Shown: positions 1 to 12,330, numbered from the stretch's first letter. The stretch: DNA of 64,000 nt from Pollenia angustigena (GCA_930367215.1 OV884058.1:214190208-214254207); one strand, 5' to 3'. Translations and numbers: made by a program. The notes: generated from the sequence alone by a model not told the origin.

Positions 1-339
1 AATGCAATAATTTTTTATATATTACTGCGAAGAGGGATTCTCCTCCAGTTATTACAGAAACCCAAGTCATTTTTTAGAAAGTTTTAAAAGACGCCTCTCT
101 TCCGTGTGTTTTATCCAAGCTATATAAATGTAGAGTCTTAGGCCGGATTTTTTAGATGTGGATTAAGTTTAAACTTAGCTTAACGTAGCCCGTTTTTCCG
201 GCGAAATGTAATTTTTTTTATTATGTCATACAGTCCAACATTTTCAGCAAAATTAAACAAACTTAGTAATGGCGCCTTAAATCTGATTTCAGACTAACTA
301 AACTAAGTTTAACTGAGATTTCAAAAGCCCAGCCCTAGT

Positions 340-1015
340 ATTATTGCTTAACTCAAATAATCTTTGACAAAATTTTATATAATTTTTTTTTTTTGTTCGT
401 AAACTTTGTTTGACTTTTTACCTTAACACTTAAGAACTTTCATCTTTCTTGAGATTTTAGTACAACTTTCTGCAAAAGGTTATTGAGGAAGGCAACAAAT
501 TGAATTTTTCAACTCTTGTACTTATGCCAAAAACTTATTTCCTGGTTGGCAAAAAGTCACAATATTCTACTCCCACTTAGAAAGTTGAAAAAAAAATTGT
601 AATTTTTGCTTTCCTTTTACTTTAAAATTATTTTTAAATGTTAAACAAGGAGTAATTATCTTAAAAATGTTTCTTTATAAATTGAGATAAGAGAACAAAT
701 ATTAATAAATTAATTTGGATTGAAATTTTAGTTTTATTTTTTTAATTTCTTTTCTAATTTTACTTATGCAAAAAAAAAGAAAAAATCTTTCTTGGTATAT
801 AAAGCAAAAATTTCTTTTAAATTTTAGAAATATTGGAATAAAACTATGCTCTCAAAAAAATAAGGTTCAACGCTATCAAACTCCCATCGGCCCCTCGCAT
901 TTGGCAACAGACATTAAAGAAAACAGCTTAAATATGCAGGGGTGTTCTGGAAATCGAAACTTAAAACACAAGAACTTTAGACGTCGTTTTTCCACAAGAT
1001 TTCTGTAGTAAAAGA
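340..1015. other. AT-rich stretch, no gene seen
   Basis: No recognisable gene or known repeat. The longest open frame (766-1008) is a lysine/asparagine-rich chance frame with no domain. Confidence 0.5.
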
Positions 1016-1520
1016 ATTTTATTGACAAATATTATCAAAGTTATTTTTGGGAATACAAAATTGATTATTAATAAGATTTCTGTATGACGTGCTAAGTTCC
1101 CAATTTTTCATATTTGATAAATACATTAAGATTTATTGTTGAGGGAAAGCTAGTTTCTATGCGCATTTCACTGGTTGCTTAGGCCAGCTCATCAGGAAAC
1201 CTTTTCCAAAGATTTAAGAAAAGCCAAAAATAGTATACAAATAAAACCCTAAAAGCGAATAAGTCTTACTTGTACCAATATCAAAGCTTAAACAAAACAC
1301 CAACAATTAACAGTGAGTTTATCTTTTCTTACATTCCCCTACAATTGGTTGGCTTTTTTCCGACTCGAATTGTAGTTGTATTTTTGGGTTTTCTAAAATC
1401 TTTGGAAAAGGTTTCCTGATGAGCTGGCCTGAGCAACAAGTGAAATGCGCATAAAAATTAGCTTTTAGTTTAATTTAAGTGTATTTATCAAAAATAAAAA
1501 TTGGAAATTAAGCACGTCAT

Positions 1521-2815
1521 CCCAACAAACACACAGGTTTGATTTCAAATTGATAGTGATTTGATATCAAACGTTTTCTTAAACGACAAACGTTTAATAA
1601 TGATTTTAAAATATAGCATTCTCAACAAAAAGGTGAAATTATTTTCAAATTGAAAAATGCCTTTCAAACGTAATTCTCAAATGTTTATCAAATGTGGATT
1701 TTAATACCATGTGGAACATAAATAAAAATACTTTATTTTTTTACCCACTCCACAATTGTGGAGAGGGTATTATGCATTTGTGCTGATGTATGTAACGCCT
1801 TAAAATAGTGGTCCTAGACCCACCTTAAAGTACCACCTTAATCTACTCAGAATCACTTTCTGAGCCGAACTAACGATGTCCGTCCGGCTGGCTGACTGTC
1901 CATGTAACCTTGTGCGCAAAGTACAGGTCGCAATTTTGCAGATAATTTGATAAAATTTGGGTCATGGGTTCTTATTGGCACAAGGACCAAGCCTATTGAA
2001 AATGGGCCGAATCGTAGGACCACGAGGGAAGATAGGGGAAAATTTCTTCCTCTCAGAAACTATCAAACCGATTTTAATGAAATTTAAAACTTACATAAAA
2101 CCATATCTTCATGGACACAAAAGGGATGTATTTTTTAAAAAATAGGACCACGAGGGGAGATAGGGCTAATTTTTGCCTCTCAAACCGATTTTAATGAAAT
2201 TTAAAACATAGATAGATCCATATTTATAGGGACACATTAGCTATACAGTTTTTAAAAAATAGGACCACAAGGGGGGCAGGGGGCAATTTCTGCCTCTCAC
2301 AAACTTTCAAACTGATTTTCATGAAGTTTATAAACATAGATAAATCCATATTTACATGGACACATAAGCATTATGTGTTTTTAAATACTGTAGTGTAGGG
2401 TATCATATGGTCGGGCTTGACCGACTATACTTTCTTACTTGTTTTTTTATTGGTATTAATCATTGTAATTACTCACAAATAGTTTAAGTTTTTCACAAGA
2501 AATAAATCCTTCACTTGTAAAACACATTTAACCACGAAGTAAAACTTTAACTTTAATCGACATTTTTAATGTTTACATTTATTTTTCGTTTTAGTATTGT
2601 CAGTCAAGTTTAGTTGTGATTTGAATTTAACATTTGATACCAATTTGGCATAAAATTGATAAAACATTTGATGTCAAATGCTTATTTTCAAATCATTATC
2701 AATTTGAATTTAAATGTTTAAATCAAACATTTGAAAAACGTTTGAGAATTGTGTTTGATGTCAAATAATAAATTCATTTCATATCAAAGGTTTGTTTGAC
2801 TTCGTGTTCGATGGG
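1521..2815. mobile_element. CCCAAC-ended element nested in the foldback element
   Basis: It begins CCCAACAAACAC and ends GTGTTCGATGGG, which are imperfect inverted ends. Both subterminal regions are rich in repeated TTTGAT/ATCAAA words (1540-1720 and 2620-2800). It interrupts the foldback element after GCACGTCAT, and the flank resumes as ATAGAAAAATCTT. It has no ORF of its own and carries a family A repeat inside. The target duplication is too short to call. Confidence 0.5.
1741..2446 (+). repeat. Interspersed repeat family A, copy 1
   Basis: It opens with a palindrome (CCACAATTGTGG) followed by AGAGGGTATTATGC and closes with AGGGTATCATATGG plus a hairpin, GTCGGGCTTGACCGAC, before ACTTTCTTACTTG. 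The middle holds three to four diverged units of about 110 bp (CTCTCAAACCGATTTTAATG ... AGGACCACGAGG). Other copies lie at 17.4, 38.7, 3.2, 49.5 and 6.0 kb. The open frame at 1957-2145 is repeat sequence and not a gene. Confidence 0.8.
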
Positions 2816-3000
2816 ATAGAAAAATCTTATTAATAATAAATTTATTTATTTACTTTTATTTTTATCCATTCATTTATAATTGAAATTTGTTAATAATTTT
2901 TTTTTTTTTAAATATTAACTTCATTTTGTTCCCAATATAAAAAGCTTTCAGATTTTGGTGTAACAATTAGCAATTTTAACCGATTTGATCACGTAAAGTG

Positions 3001-3160
3001 TTCTCCGGTAGACTACTGGGTAGTAAGCTGGTATATCAGTAAGAAGGTTGCTGGTTCCATTCCCGCCATAGACTGTGGTCTATTGAACTGCAACGGTCTA
3101 AAGGACAATGTTACTACTGCTCGGAAAATAAGTTAACATGGAATAAGGAAAATATAATCT
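3001..3160 (+). repeat. tRNA-derived SINE
   Basis: GGTAGACTACTGGGTAGTAAGC resembles a pol III box A and GGTTGCTGGTTCCATTCC resembles box B, about 40 bp apart, followed by a non-tRNA body and an A-rich tail. A homologous copy in the opposite orientation is at 49.05-49.14 kb and a related one flanks the hAT at 8.25 kb. Confidence 0.6.
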
Positions 3161-3163
3161 GTT

Positions 3164-4306
3164 AGAAAATATAGTCGGTCAAGCCCATTTAACATACCAT
3201 ACCCTACACCACAGTATTTAAAAACAGATTTTCAAGACTGTACCGTATTTGGGATCGATGGGCAATCATGGACCCTCCAGAACAAAATTATGTTATGAGG
3301 TTTTGAGTTATTTGTGCCGAATGTAATTGAGATATCTTAATCCATAAGAGATTTATTTGCCGTTAAATGTTCTTAGGATGGTGCCGTATTTGGGACATAT
3401 ACTTAATGTGTGACCTACCAGCCATTTTTCGGAAATAAACAGTACATTATTTAGTGTTCGGCTCACACAAACAGGAACGATATCTGTTTTTTTAGTGTTT
3501 GTGTAGATGAAAACAACCCTTAATACCGTTCGTAACTATTTTCAAGAAAGAGCCGAACATTATATAGTGTTCTGTTGTTCGTTAAAAAACAGCACATTTT
3601 ATTTTAATGTTCCATAATGTTTTATTTTATCATTGATAAAGAAATGAACAATCAAAAATTTTTAGCAACGACCGCAGCACGAACAGTTTGTGTAAAATTA
3701 TTTTACTGGCTTTTTGTTTTTTTCGTATGTGTATTTTGTTTTTGTAAAACATTTTTGGTTTTTATTAACCAGCCAAACCGAACATAATGAAGTTTGTGGT
3801 TTTTAAAAAAACCAAACGGAATTAAATCTTCACATCTTTTGTTGAGTTGGATAAAAACAGTATTTTTTTTTTTAGTTCGATAGATGACAAACAGGGAAAT
3901 GTTATTTTTTTAATGATTTTCTACACAAACACAATAAGCGTTTGTGTTTTCCACAAATCGATTGAACCGAACAATAAGGAACGATTTTTAGTGTTTATTT
4001 TCGAACACTGCTACCAGCACAATATTTTATCGTGTCATAAAGTCGTAAAAGTTATTGTGGCCAATTGTTATGTCAATACCAACATTTATAAGGAAGTTTT
4101 TGCATTAAAAGCTATTTTCGGGAGTAGTACTGGGTAGGTTTGGACCAAATTTAATCTAAATACCAACATAATAACGTGGTTTATGGGCACAAAAACATAA
4201 TTTTCAATAGGCTTCGTCCTTATGACAATACTTTAAGGTATTATAAGTATCAGCATACACGCATAATACCCTCTCCACTATTGTGGTATGGGTTTAAAAC
4301 TCTATA
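3164..4306 (-). repeat. Family A copy interrupted by unrelated sequence
   Basis: Its hairpin end (TATAGTCGGTCAAGCCCATT ... CATACCCTACACC) is at 3164-3225 and its other end (AATAGGCTTCGTCC ... ATAATACCCTCTCCACTATT) at 4205-4306. The roughly 0.9 kb between, with TTCGGCTCACACAAACAGG-type words in both orientations, is foreign to the family and probably a separate insertion. The frame at 3847-4137 lies inside this insert and has no recognisable domain. Confidence 0.55.
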
Positions 4307-5038
4307 ACGCAATAGTATAGGAAAACTGATGACATATATCGTCATCTATAATTCAAAACGCCGCACAGACAGGTATTTGGCCCTAAAAGTCGCTCAAAAT
4401 TCATTTTTTTTATATTAGCACTACACCCTTTTTACTGTTATTTTTTAAAAGTCAGGCAACCCCTCGAAACAATAGAACCAACATGTCGCAGTTCAACCTT
4501 TCACCAGCTGCATAAAGTCACTCGGAAGTTACCATTCGAAAAACGTGTTCGTATGATTTGTTTGATACGCTCAAAACTTTAGTGTCTTCAAATATTCATT
4601 TTATGGTGATAAAGTAGATTTTGTGTTAGTTTCTATTATGGATTGTGTTCAATCAGGTATGTGCTTTATCTAAAGCTTAAGTTTTACATTGATTCTAATT
4701 ATTAACTAGTTTTTTGCCCTTAATGGTTAAGCTCTTCAAATGCAAAAAAAGAACACCCACATCTTTTTATTTCACAGAGGTTTCAAACTATTTCTGTTCA
4801 TTTCTGAGCTTTAAATTTGGTAGTATTTTGTAGAATAGATCCTCCAGAAATTTAAAAACCCCAATCCACCCCTAAATTTTTACCGATTTTTTTAATACAT
4901 GGGCTTTGAAAACTAGGTTAATCAAAAATTTCAATAAAATTTCAATTCAAAAATTTCAAAAAATACTTCATGCCATGTGCTTTGGTATTAAAATTAAGGA
5001 TATGTACTAATGAATTGTATGGTTCCCTTTATAAATTT

Positions 5039-5323
5039 TACCCTGTGTTACCAACATTTCACTAGATGTTGCGCCATGGAGCAGCCGTAAAATGGGAGGC
5101 GATTCTGCGAATTGGTCAACTCTTCCGTAATAAATATGTTCGCACATACAGGCTGGATTATTCTAGAAAATTTTCAAGAATAGAATGCAACCAAGATGTG
5201 CTAAACAGGTTGCTTTTGACATCAGGCCCTGTTCTGACAGGAATGAGGAAAACCAAATCGAAAAAGAAAATTGAAGTCTTAAATTTACTAGAACAAAACG
5301 GCATTACAACAAATGACGAATAA
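5039..5323 (+). pseudogene. C-terminal fragment of an unrecognised TE protein
   Basis: The open frame 5066-5323 gives 85 residues. Reading continues upstream in the same frame to 5039 (YPVLPTFH) through a TAG at 5063. Core words are LRHG, ILRIGQL, RNK, YSRKFSR and NQDVLNRLLLTSGPVL. The same ordered words (ILYHG, VPLGDSSEEAQEKRNK, NTRKISR, NEDLFNMLLATSDPLI) occur on the minus strand at 39.9-40.2 kb, so this is a conserved domain rather than a chance frame. It lies between the TIRs of element F. I do not recognise the family. The basic tail RKTKSKKK precedes the end at EQNGITTNDE. Confidence 0.6.
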
Positions 5324-5473
5324 ATAAGATTTATAATAATGTTTTTTGCCTTTTTCTACACTGAAATACCCTAACCTACCTTTAAATCCAATAAAATACT
5401 AATATAAGATTTTCAATGAAAAAAAAAAAATACTTTTGAGCGACTTTTAGGGCCAAATACCTGTCTGTGCGCC

Positions 5474-6687
5474 GTAAGCGAAAAAATTTTTAAAACTCAC
5501 TTTTTGTTTGATTATGATAAACATAAATAACCAAAATACGTTATAACCAGGGAAACCAAAAATATGCTTTAAAAAATAATTTTATGCGCATTAAATATGC
5601 AATAAAAACTGGAAAATATGCCTTAAAAAATCAAAAATTGCTAATTTAAAGACAAAATATTCAACAATTTAAAAACAAAATTTAAAAAAAAATACATAAA
5701 AATGTTATCGCTTGAGCCCATATTAGGTTAAAATTCATATAAGAGATATTTGCGCCAAATATTATCTAGATATTAACATCCATATGGGTTTTTGTCTTAA
5801 AGGGATTTTAGGTACGGTCGCTAAATTGTTAACAAATGTTAACATTTAAATGAAGTTAAAGTTATTATTTAAGGATGGGAGCATTGAGCAAATGTGAGCC
5901 GATTCGAAAAAAATTTAATTCGCAGTAAAATATTTTTGGGGCGAATTTAATTTAAATACCATCGTAATGGTATTTAAATTAAAGATGGCTTACTGACACA
6001 AGGAGTCTTATTTGGAAAGAAGTTTTTATGGGGAATATGTGAAATTATAGACCGATTCCCACCATTTACACAGACCTCGTTCATATTTGATTAAATTTTC
6101 TACAAAATTGGAACTTTTACTTTGCGCACAAGGTTAACATGGGCAGACAACCAGCCAGACGGACGGATGGACATCGTTAGATCACTTTAAAAAGTGATTT
6201 TGAGTCGATCGGTATACTAAAAGATTGGTCTACATTTCTATGTATTATACACATCGCATAACATTTATCCCTAATGACAACCTGCTTTGTCTTACAATTT
6301 GAGAGTAAAAATTAAATGTAGATAACGAAATTGGAGTAACAGAATTTGGAAAAAAAAAATTTCTGCGAAAGCTATTGTAGGCATCTAAAAAAATTTCACA
6401 TGTATCAAAATATGCCTTAAAATGTCAAAATATGCGCTATAAACTGTAAATATGCTGCAAAAATGCTCGTTTGACTGAATTATGCACAAAAATGCTGCAA
6501 ACGGTAAAATATGCAAAAATATGCACTAACAAATCGATGCCAAAATTCATAAAAGGTTCTAAAACGAATAAATATATAGTTTTTGCCTTCATTGGTCGCA
6601 CAAGGAAAAACATGCAATTGCATATTTATGGTTTCTCTGGTTATAACCAATCAAAAAGTAAATTTTAATTTTTTTTTGTCGCTTACG
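5474..6687. mobile_element. TIR element family D (nested)
   Basis: Left end GTAAGCGAAAAAATTTTTAA and right end (reverse complement) GTAAGCGACAAAAAAAAATT continue as matching arms through ACTTTTTG, TTATAACCAG and GAAACC. The left arm carries about 29 extra bases. The interior has many ATATGC words and a degenerate family A-like stretch (5985-6250). A partial copy of its right part recurs at 54.1-54.4 kb. It sits inside the right TIR of element F. Confidence 0.65.
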
Positions 6688-6715
6688 GCCTTTTGAATTT
6701 AATGTGGCGATATGT

Positions 6716-8228
6716 TTCTTTTAAAAGAGAGTGTAGTGCAGACCAGTGTTACTGAATTCCTTAAATATGAAAAAAATCGTTTCACAACGCTTCTTCTTTA
6801 AATTTTTTTTTTTTTTATGAAAATCATAAATTTGTGCAAATTGATGCAAATTTTCTAAATATTCCTAATTTCATTGAAATAAACTAATAAATTTACTCAA
6901 TCCTTTTGCATGTTTCATATTAAATCTAACACAAAGTCTTACAAAAAAAAAGAAAACAAATATATTGAACACTTTTTATCTGTGGTAATCAGAAGATTTG
7001 TAAAATATGCAAATGGCAATAAGTTCTTGCAAAAAAAGGGAAAACAAATTTAATTTTAGTTAGAAACAGAGAGAGAAAAGAGAAAAATTATTGCATTTTA
7101 CTTGTGTCGACATAACGCAAATAGAATTTTGTTTCTTTACCCCCCCCCCCGACCACAAAAGAAATTTGTGATGTCAAAACACAAATGATAATGCCGGCAG
7201 AATAACTAAGTCAATTTTCCAATATTCATGCTTATATCATAAGATGGCGAACACGACATTGCTTAAAATTAAAATATGACACATTTACATAGTTTTAAAG
7301 CAAGTAATAATTTAGTTTTACTTATTTGTAGTATTTAAAAAAAAAGCATTTTTAATGTTTTTCTCTATTTGTTCCATTAAAAACAAGTCTAAAATAAATG
7401 GCAATTGATGTTGATAGCTTGTGTTAAAAGATAATTGCTCAATAATTATTGACTTTGGGCAAAACTGGGTGACACGGGTCTTTTTTTTTTGTCTTTTATC
7501 ACGTAGAGTTGTCCGTATATGGGTTTTTTTCGTGTTGCACTTTGTAATGTATGTAAACTAGGGCGTAGAATTTTATGCCTTTATTATTGAAAAATATGCG
7601 CATAAAACATGCTCAAAAAAATTATAATGATGCTTTAAAAGTTACTTAAGTATGCAGTTATTATTGAAAGAAAAACTAAAAATTAAAATCTATAAAGGTA
7701 CAGTGAATTTTTATTTTAAGTACCACAGAAATTCAATCCATCCTTTAGGATCTTAATGCCATGTAGTTTCTCTTTCTAAAACAAATTGGTAGGTTGTGTG
7801 TTTGACATTTCATAAATTGAGACAGCAATTTGAAAATTTTTGTAAAATACAAAACCACAGCAGATAGACATCGAACGTTGATTTTGCACATCGAAAATGC
7901 TACTTCAAGTATTAATATAACAGTAATTTGAAGTTCCAATTAGATAATTTTGAGACCTTACCGCAAAAATAGCTTAAGCGACATCATATCCAATTTTCCT
8001 TTTTTTTTTTTTTAATAAATGAATTTATTATTAGATAATGGAACTGTTGCTTCCATCATCTCATATTATATCATGATCACATAAGCTACCGTTACGGTTT
8101 TATAGCAAAAACTATTTTAGCTTAAGCGCCAACCTTCATACATATTTTTATGTATATTTTTTTTATGCGAATTTATATGCATTCTTAAACATTATATAAC
8201 AACAAATGCATAATCTATAAAATGTCGA
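6716..8228. other. AT-rich stretch, no gene seen
   Basis: No gene recognised. It contains a C homopolymer near 7138-7150 and some ATATGC-rich sequence at 7565-7640 reminiscent of family D. Confidence 0.45.
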
Positions 8229-9480
8229 TGCCCGGTAGGCTAGTTGGTAGTAGGGATGCCAAACGGGAAATCCCAAATCCCAAAATCCCGGGATTTTTCG
8301 GGATTTTTAATATTTTAACTTTTGTGTACAAAAATGTTCGTTTTTATTGAATTTTTTTACTCTATACAAAAAAAAATTATTAAAAATTATATATCAGTTG
8401 TATTTTTTTTTTTTATAATTCTCATTTTTCTTTTTTTTTTAAATATACTAGCTGGGCCGGCAAACGTTGTTTTGCCACATAACTTATTTCTTTCAGATGT
8501 AACAGTGTCTGCTAGCGAACTTTTAAGAAACAATTATAGGCTATAGTTCTTTCCAGATGTTACACTATTTGCAATTTTATGAAACATAATTGGTAAGTTA
8601 AGAAGATATAGGGAGGCGGAGCTTTTACCCCTTTTGCCCTATTTAATGCCCTGTGCTTTTTTCGATGTTACAGTGTATGCATGCCAAATTTTAAGAAAAC
8701 CTGTTGATTAGTTACGAAGATAGAGAAAGGGGGAGCTTTTACCCCTCTTGCTCTATTTCACGCCCTAAATAATTAATTAATTTCCAACTGTAACACTATT
8801 TGCCTGCGAAATTTCAAAAAAATCGGTTGATTAGTTACGAAGATATAGGGAGGGGGAGCTTTTAGCCCTTTTACCCTATTCCCTATTCTCTTTCAGATGT
8901 TACATTGCCTGCATGCCAAATTTTATGAAAACCGGTTGATTAGTTTAGAAGATTGGGGAATGGGAGCTTTTACCCCTATTGCAATATTTTACGCCCTCTA
9001 GCGGCATAAAATATACTCTACGACCTATTCTCATACCTAACAAAAACATATACAAAATTTGATATAAAATCGGTAAATCCGTTTCGGAGGAGTTCAAAAT
9101 GGGGGGCATTTTGTTGATATTTGTATGGGAATATAAAAACATGTTTTGGAATGAATGCAGTGTTTACTAAAATGGCTATAACTCATAAACCAATACACAT
9201 TTGAAAATTCATAAATAAATAAAAAAAGTGTTGTTTATTTAAAAAAACCCCCGAAAAATCCCGAAATCCCGAGAATTGCCGGGCTCCAGAAATCCCGGAA
9301 TTTCGGGATCGGTATTTTAAAATCCTGAATCCCGGGATTTTCTAAAATCAATCCCAAATGGCATCCCTAGTTGGTAGTGAGTTAGTGTATCAGCGTCGGG
9401 GTTGCGGGTTCGATTGCCACAAGAGACTCTGGCTTATTTCCTGCAGACAAGCGTAAGAAATTAAAAAAAAAAAAACTTTA
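8229..9480 (+). repeat. tRNA-derived SINE split by a hAT insertion
   Basis: The first part (CCCGGTAGGCTAGTTGGTAG, 8231-8250) and the second part (9370-9480: GTTGGTAGTGAGTTAGTG ... GGGTTGCGGGTTCGATTGCC ... poly-A) join into one tRNA-like SINE with box A and box B. The 8-bp GTTGGTAG is present on both sides of the insertion as the target duplication. Confidence 0.7.
8251..9369. mobile_element. Non-autonomous hAT-like element, 1,119 bp
   Basis: The ends TAGGGATGCCA / TGGCATCCCTA are inverted repeats and the flanking 8-bp GTTGGTAG (8243-8250 and 9370-9377) is a perfect target duplication, as hAT elements make. Both subterminal regions are packed with CCCGGGATT/AATCCCGGGA words. Inside, at 8448, is a CTAGCTGGGCCGGCAAACG sequence like the Helentron-type end at 18.8 kb, followed by about four 120-bp tandem units (CAGATGTTAC ... 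GGAGCTTTTACCCC) to about 8995. No transposase is present, so it depends on one elsewhere. Confidence 0.8.
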
Positions 9481-10225
9481 TATTTAAAACTTCCAAGATA
9501 AACATGCCTTTGCATGAAATTTCACGCCCTTATTAAAACAGTTGCTGCTGAGTATGTATTACAACGCATACGTATTTATGCAGGGCACACGTTAATGTTA
9601 GCAATGAATTTGACCTTTGCCACTGCTATAATTGCCAAACTTATTGCTCGTGTGACCGGAGGGTAAAGTCGTCTGTTTTACAGATGATTCACAAATAAAC
9701 GCATCTAGCGCATTATTAAAACTTGTAAATTTTATAATGACAGCTGTGGAAAAGATGGCATACCTGCCTATGGGCTACTCAATGGTGGATCTTAAGCACT
9801 GGGTGACAAACAGTGCGTGTTTGCGCAACCAACACACCCAGGTAGCATAATCCGGCAAAATTAAACACTTATCCCTTGTTTAGGAGCTGTAGCTGTCTAA
9901 AATCTGCTGCTTTTAGAAAAAATTTTAGACGCATTTGTTCAGTAGTAGCAGCAGCCAAAGATGGTCCTCTTGCAGGCTCCCACAAGAGGTAAAAAATCAG
10001 CACTTTGGATAGTAAGCCACAAATCCCTTAAAGTAGCTTATCAATAGAGAAGAAACATGCCAACGGAGTCCTCAACCAATAGTCAATCTGACTACCGTGG
10101 TACCAGACATAATCTCTGTTCTGCAGCGATCGCAAGGGATCCTGAGATCTGTCAATGATTAAGATTATCCATACAAACCACCGGCGTGGTGTTTAAAATT
10201 AAAATGCATTTTATTTTCAGAGTTA
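9481..10225. other. Unassigned, slightly GC-richer stretch
   Basis: Base composition is more mixed than its surroundings (for example 9750-10160), but frames are broken and no domain is recognised. It may be an old element or gene relic. Confidence 0.35.
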
Positions 10226-10370
10226 GCGCTGGTTCACACGCTTTAAATTTTAGCCGTCAAGTCTTGAGCTTTCAGGAGAAAATGGAAAAGAGAGTGTCAT
10301 TTCTTTTCCTGTTTCTCCCAACAACGCAAGACTTGACGACAAAAACTGAAAGCGTGTGAATCAACGATGC
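10226..10370. mobile_element. Short palindromic MITE, copy 1
   Basis: Arms GCTGGTTCACACGC ... GTCAAGTCTTGAGC and GCAAGACTTGACGAC ... GCGTGTGAATC are inverted. A second copy with the same arms lies at 49615-49756. Confidence 0.65.
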
Positions 10371-11399
10371 ATAAAAAATTATTTCAGATTTTAATATTTA
10401 CATTGATTTTGGCACTTTTTTTAATTAATTTAAAAAAGTGTTGCCACGAAAAAGGCAGAGGCATTGAGAGGTACTCTGCTTGTTCATGTGCGCACTGTAG
10501 CTGACTTATCTGGCTTTAATACTTTCTTTCAGAACCGTCATTATGCGACAGAAATGATGTAAAAATCATCCCTAGATTAAAAATCATTTACGGCTCCATA
10601 GATTATGTGTTTGCCTTGTTTTATCCCAAAGGACTAAAAGCATAGACACTAATTTGAAAATTGTTCGCTACGGTTTTTGATCCAAATGTTTAATATTTTA
10701 ATCAGGCGTAAGTTCATTGAATTTAATTTTCATTAAATTATTTTTACGAGTGTTTGCCTAATGGTCAAAATTTGACAATAAATTTTTATTTTTGTTAATC
10801 AAAGTACCAGATTTTGAACAATAAAGTACCAAAAACCTCCCCTTACGTATTCTCATTCACTTAGGAACATGCATGTTTCAATTTTATATTTATAGGTTTA
10901 ACTAAAAATTCAAAAAGTACCAGATGAAAAACAAAAAGTACCAACATTTTTCATCTAGTAGGTTTCCATTCACTCAGGACCTTGTACCTCTAATATTATG
11001 TCTCTATGTTCAATAATATAAAAAAAATTAAAAATTATCACATGCATCACGGAAAAGTAAAAGAAAGAGATTTAATTGCACGTATTTGATATCCCCATAG
11101 AGGTTCGATTGACAAACAAAGGGAGAAAGCGTTCTTGACTGTTTTGCCTGTGCCGATTTATACATAGGATTTATATAGTCGAAATAGTATTCGAAAGCCG
11201 GTTTCTAAAAAATGTCGAATAATCGACCACCCTATTTTTTTTATTATTTGATAATAGAAAAAAACTAATTTTGTATTGATGTATTCTGCATATGTGTTAG
11301 TAGCAAATTTGAACGCTTATTACTCTAAAAATTTTGAACAGATTTTAATAAAATATATATTCTGCACTTCTGTAAGTAAATACCTTTCAATTTGTGTAT

Positions 11400-12330
11400 A
11401 TTTTGTTCAAATTCGTACTCATTTGAATGCAGACCAAGCGTATCCGATGTCGGTGCTATGAGGCAGAATATGAATTATACGCTTGGCCGAGACCTTGACA
11501 TAGTCTCGGAATGGGGTCGTGCGAATAGGGTCGATTTTAATGCCCGAAAAACCCAATGTTGCGTTCTAACGCATAAACGCGCGACAAACCGGGGTGCCTC
11601 ATCTGTATATATGGGTGGTATAATTATTGAGGAATCAGAATCTCTTGATGTTCTGGGCATGAGGATACAATGTGATGTCCGATGGACAGAACATATATTC
11701 AAGGTTTCGAAGGAAGCATTCAAGTGCCTCGGTTTTCTAAGACGGTGTAAGATATACTTCACTCCATCTGATCTCCTTACTATTTATACCACCTTAATCC
11801 GACCGCGTATGGAATACAACTCTCATGTGTGGGCCGGTGCTTCAAAGTCTATTTTGGAGCTTCTCGACCGCGTGCAGGAGAGGGCGAAGGTTCGCATTGG
11901 TGACAGTAGGGTATCCAGTTCTATTGACTCCCTTGAGCACCGTCGCAATGTGGGTTGTATTTGACTGTTTTATCGTTACTACAATGGGATGTGTTCCGAC
12001 AAAATTAGGGATCTGGTTCCCGAAATCCGTACGTTTCTTCGTAATACACGTTTTTCCTCAAGAGCCCATCCTTATGTGGTCGATTGGCAGGTGAATCGTA
12101 CAACGCATTACAGAGAGAATTCGTTTTTTTCCCGGACTGTTCGTATGTGAAATAACCTTCCTGCAGAAGTCTTCCCTCTCACTTACAACATGATTAAGTT
12201 CAATTCGAATGTTCACAAACACTACTCCCTCTATGTCCTCCTTCCCACAACCTATTTTCCTAGTTCCAACACAATGCAATGCTTTAGTAGGGGTCATCCC
12301 CTGAGTGCTGGTCCTAACAGTAAAAAAAAA
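11400..12330 (+). pseudogene. 5'-truncated CR1/Jockey-type LINE relic (RT C-terminus)
   Basis: The frame opening before 11425 reads RPSVSDVGAMRQNMN, RDLDIVSEWGRANRVDFNA, KTQCC, LGMRIQCDVRW, YTTLIRPRMEYNSHVWAG and SLEHRRNVGC, typical of the region after the FADD motif of CR1-type reverse transcriptases. The same frame continues past a TGA at 11962 (YRYYNGMC, LVPEIRTFLRNTRFSSRAHP, VNRTTHYRENSFF) to a second TGA near 12148, which replaces the usual tryptophan before NNLPAEVFPLTYN. The catalytic half of RT and the endonuclease are missing. It ends in A-rich sequence near 12325. A dead copy. Confidence 0.8.

Larger units (their letters stand above)
1020..2860. mobile_element. Foldback (palindromic) element, interrupted
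   Basis: Two arms are inverted repeats of one another: about 1085-1218 and 1385-1519, both carrying TGACGTGC...TTGATAAATAC and GCGCATTTCAC...GGCCAGCTCATCAGGAAACC. The sequence that should follow the right arm (ATCTTATTAATAATAAATT, as seen at 37.9 kb) resumes only at about 2816, because a 1.3-kb element sits in between. No coding capacity is seen. It is a non-autonomous DNA-transposon-like element of unknown superfamily. Confidence 0.6.
4331..6715. mobile_element. TIR element F, right TIR split by family D
   Basis: The inner TIR is GCACAGACAGGTATTTGGCC continuing to CTAAAAGTCGCTCAAAA at 4360-4398, with an almost exact reverse complement at 5434-5471. The outer part of the right TIR (CTTTTGAATTTAATGTGGCGATATG) is found only at 6690-6715, after the family D insertion. 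The interior (4400-5430) contains the C-terminal end of an unrecognised protein. Superfamily unknown; no complete transposase visible. Confidence 0.65.

Noticed and set aside
137..338. Possible palindromic MITE (TAGGCCGG ... AGCCCTA)
   Set aside because: The arms share TTAGTTTAAACTTAG-like words but alignment is weak, and no target duplication is visible.
3847..4137. 96-residue open frame
   Set aside because: Lies within repeated sequence inserted in a family A copy; no domain.
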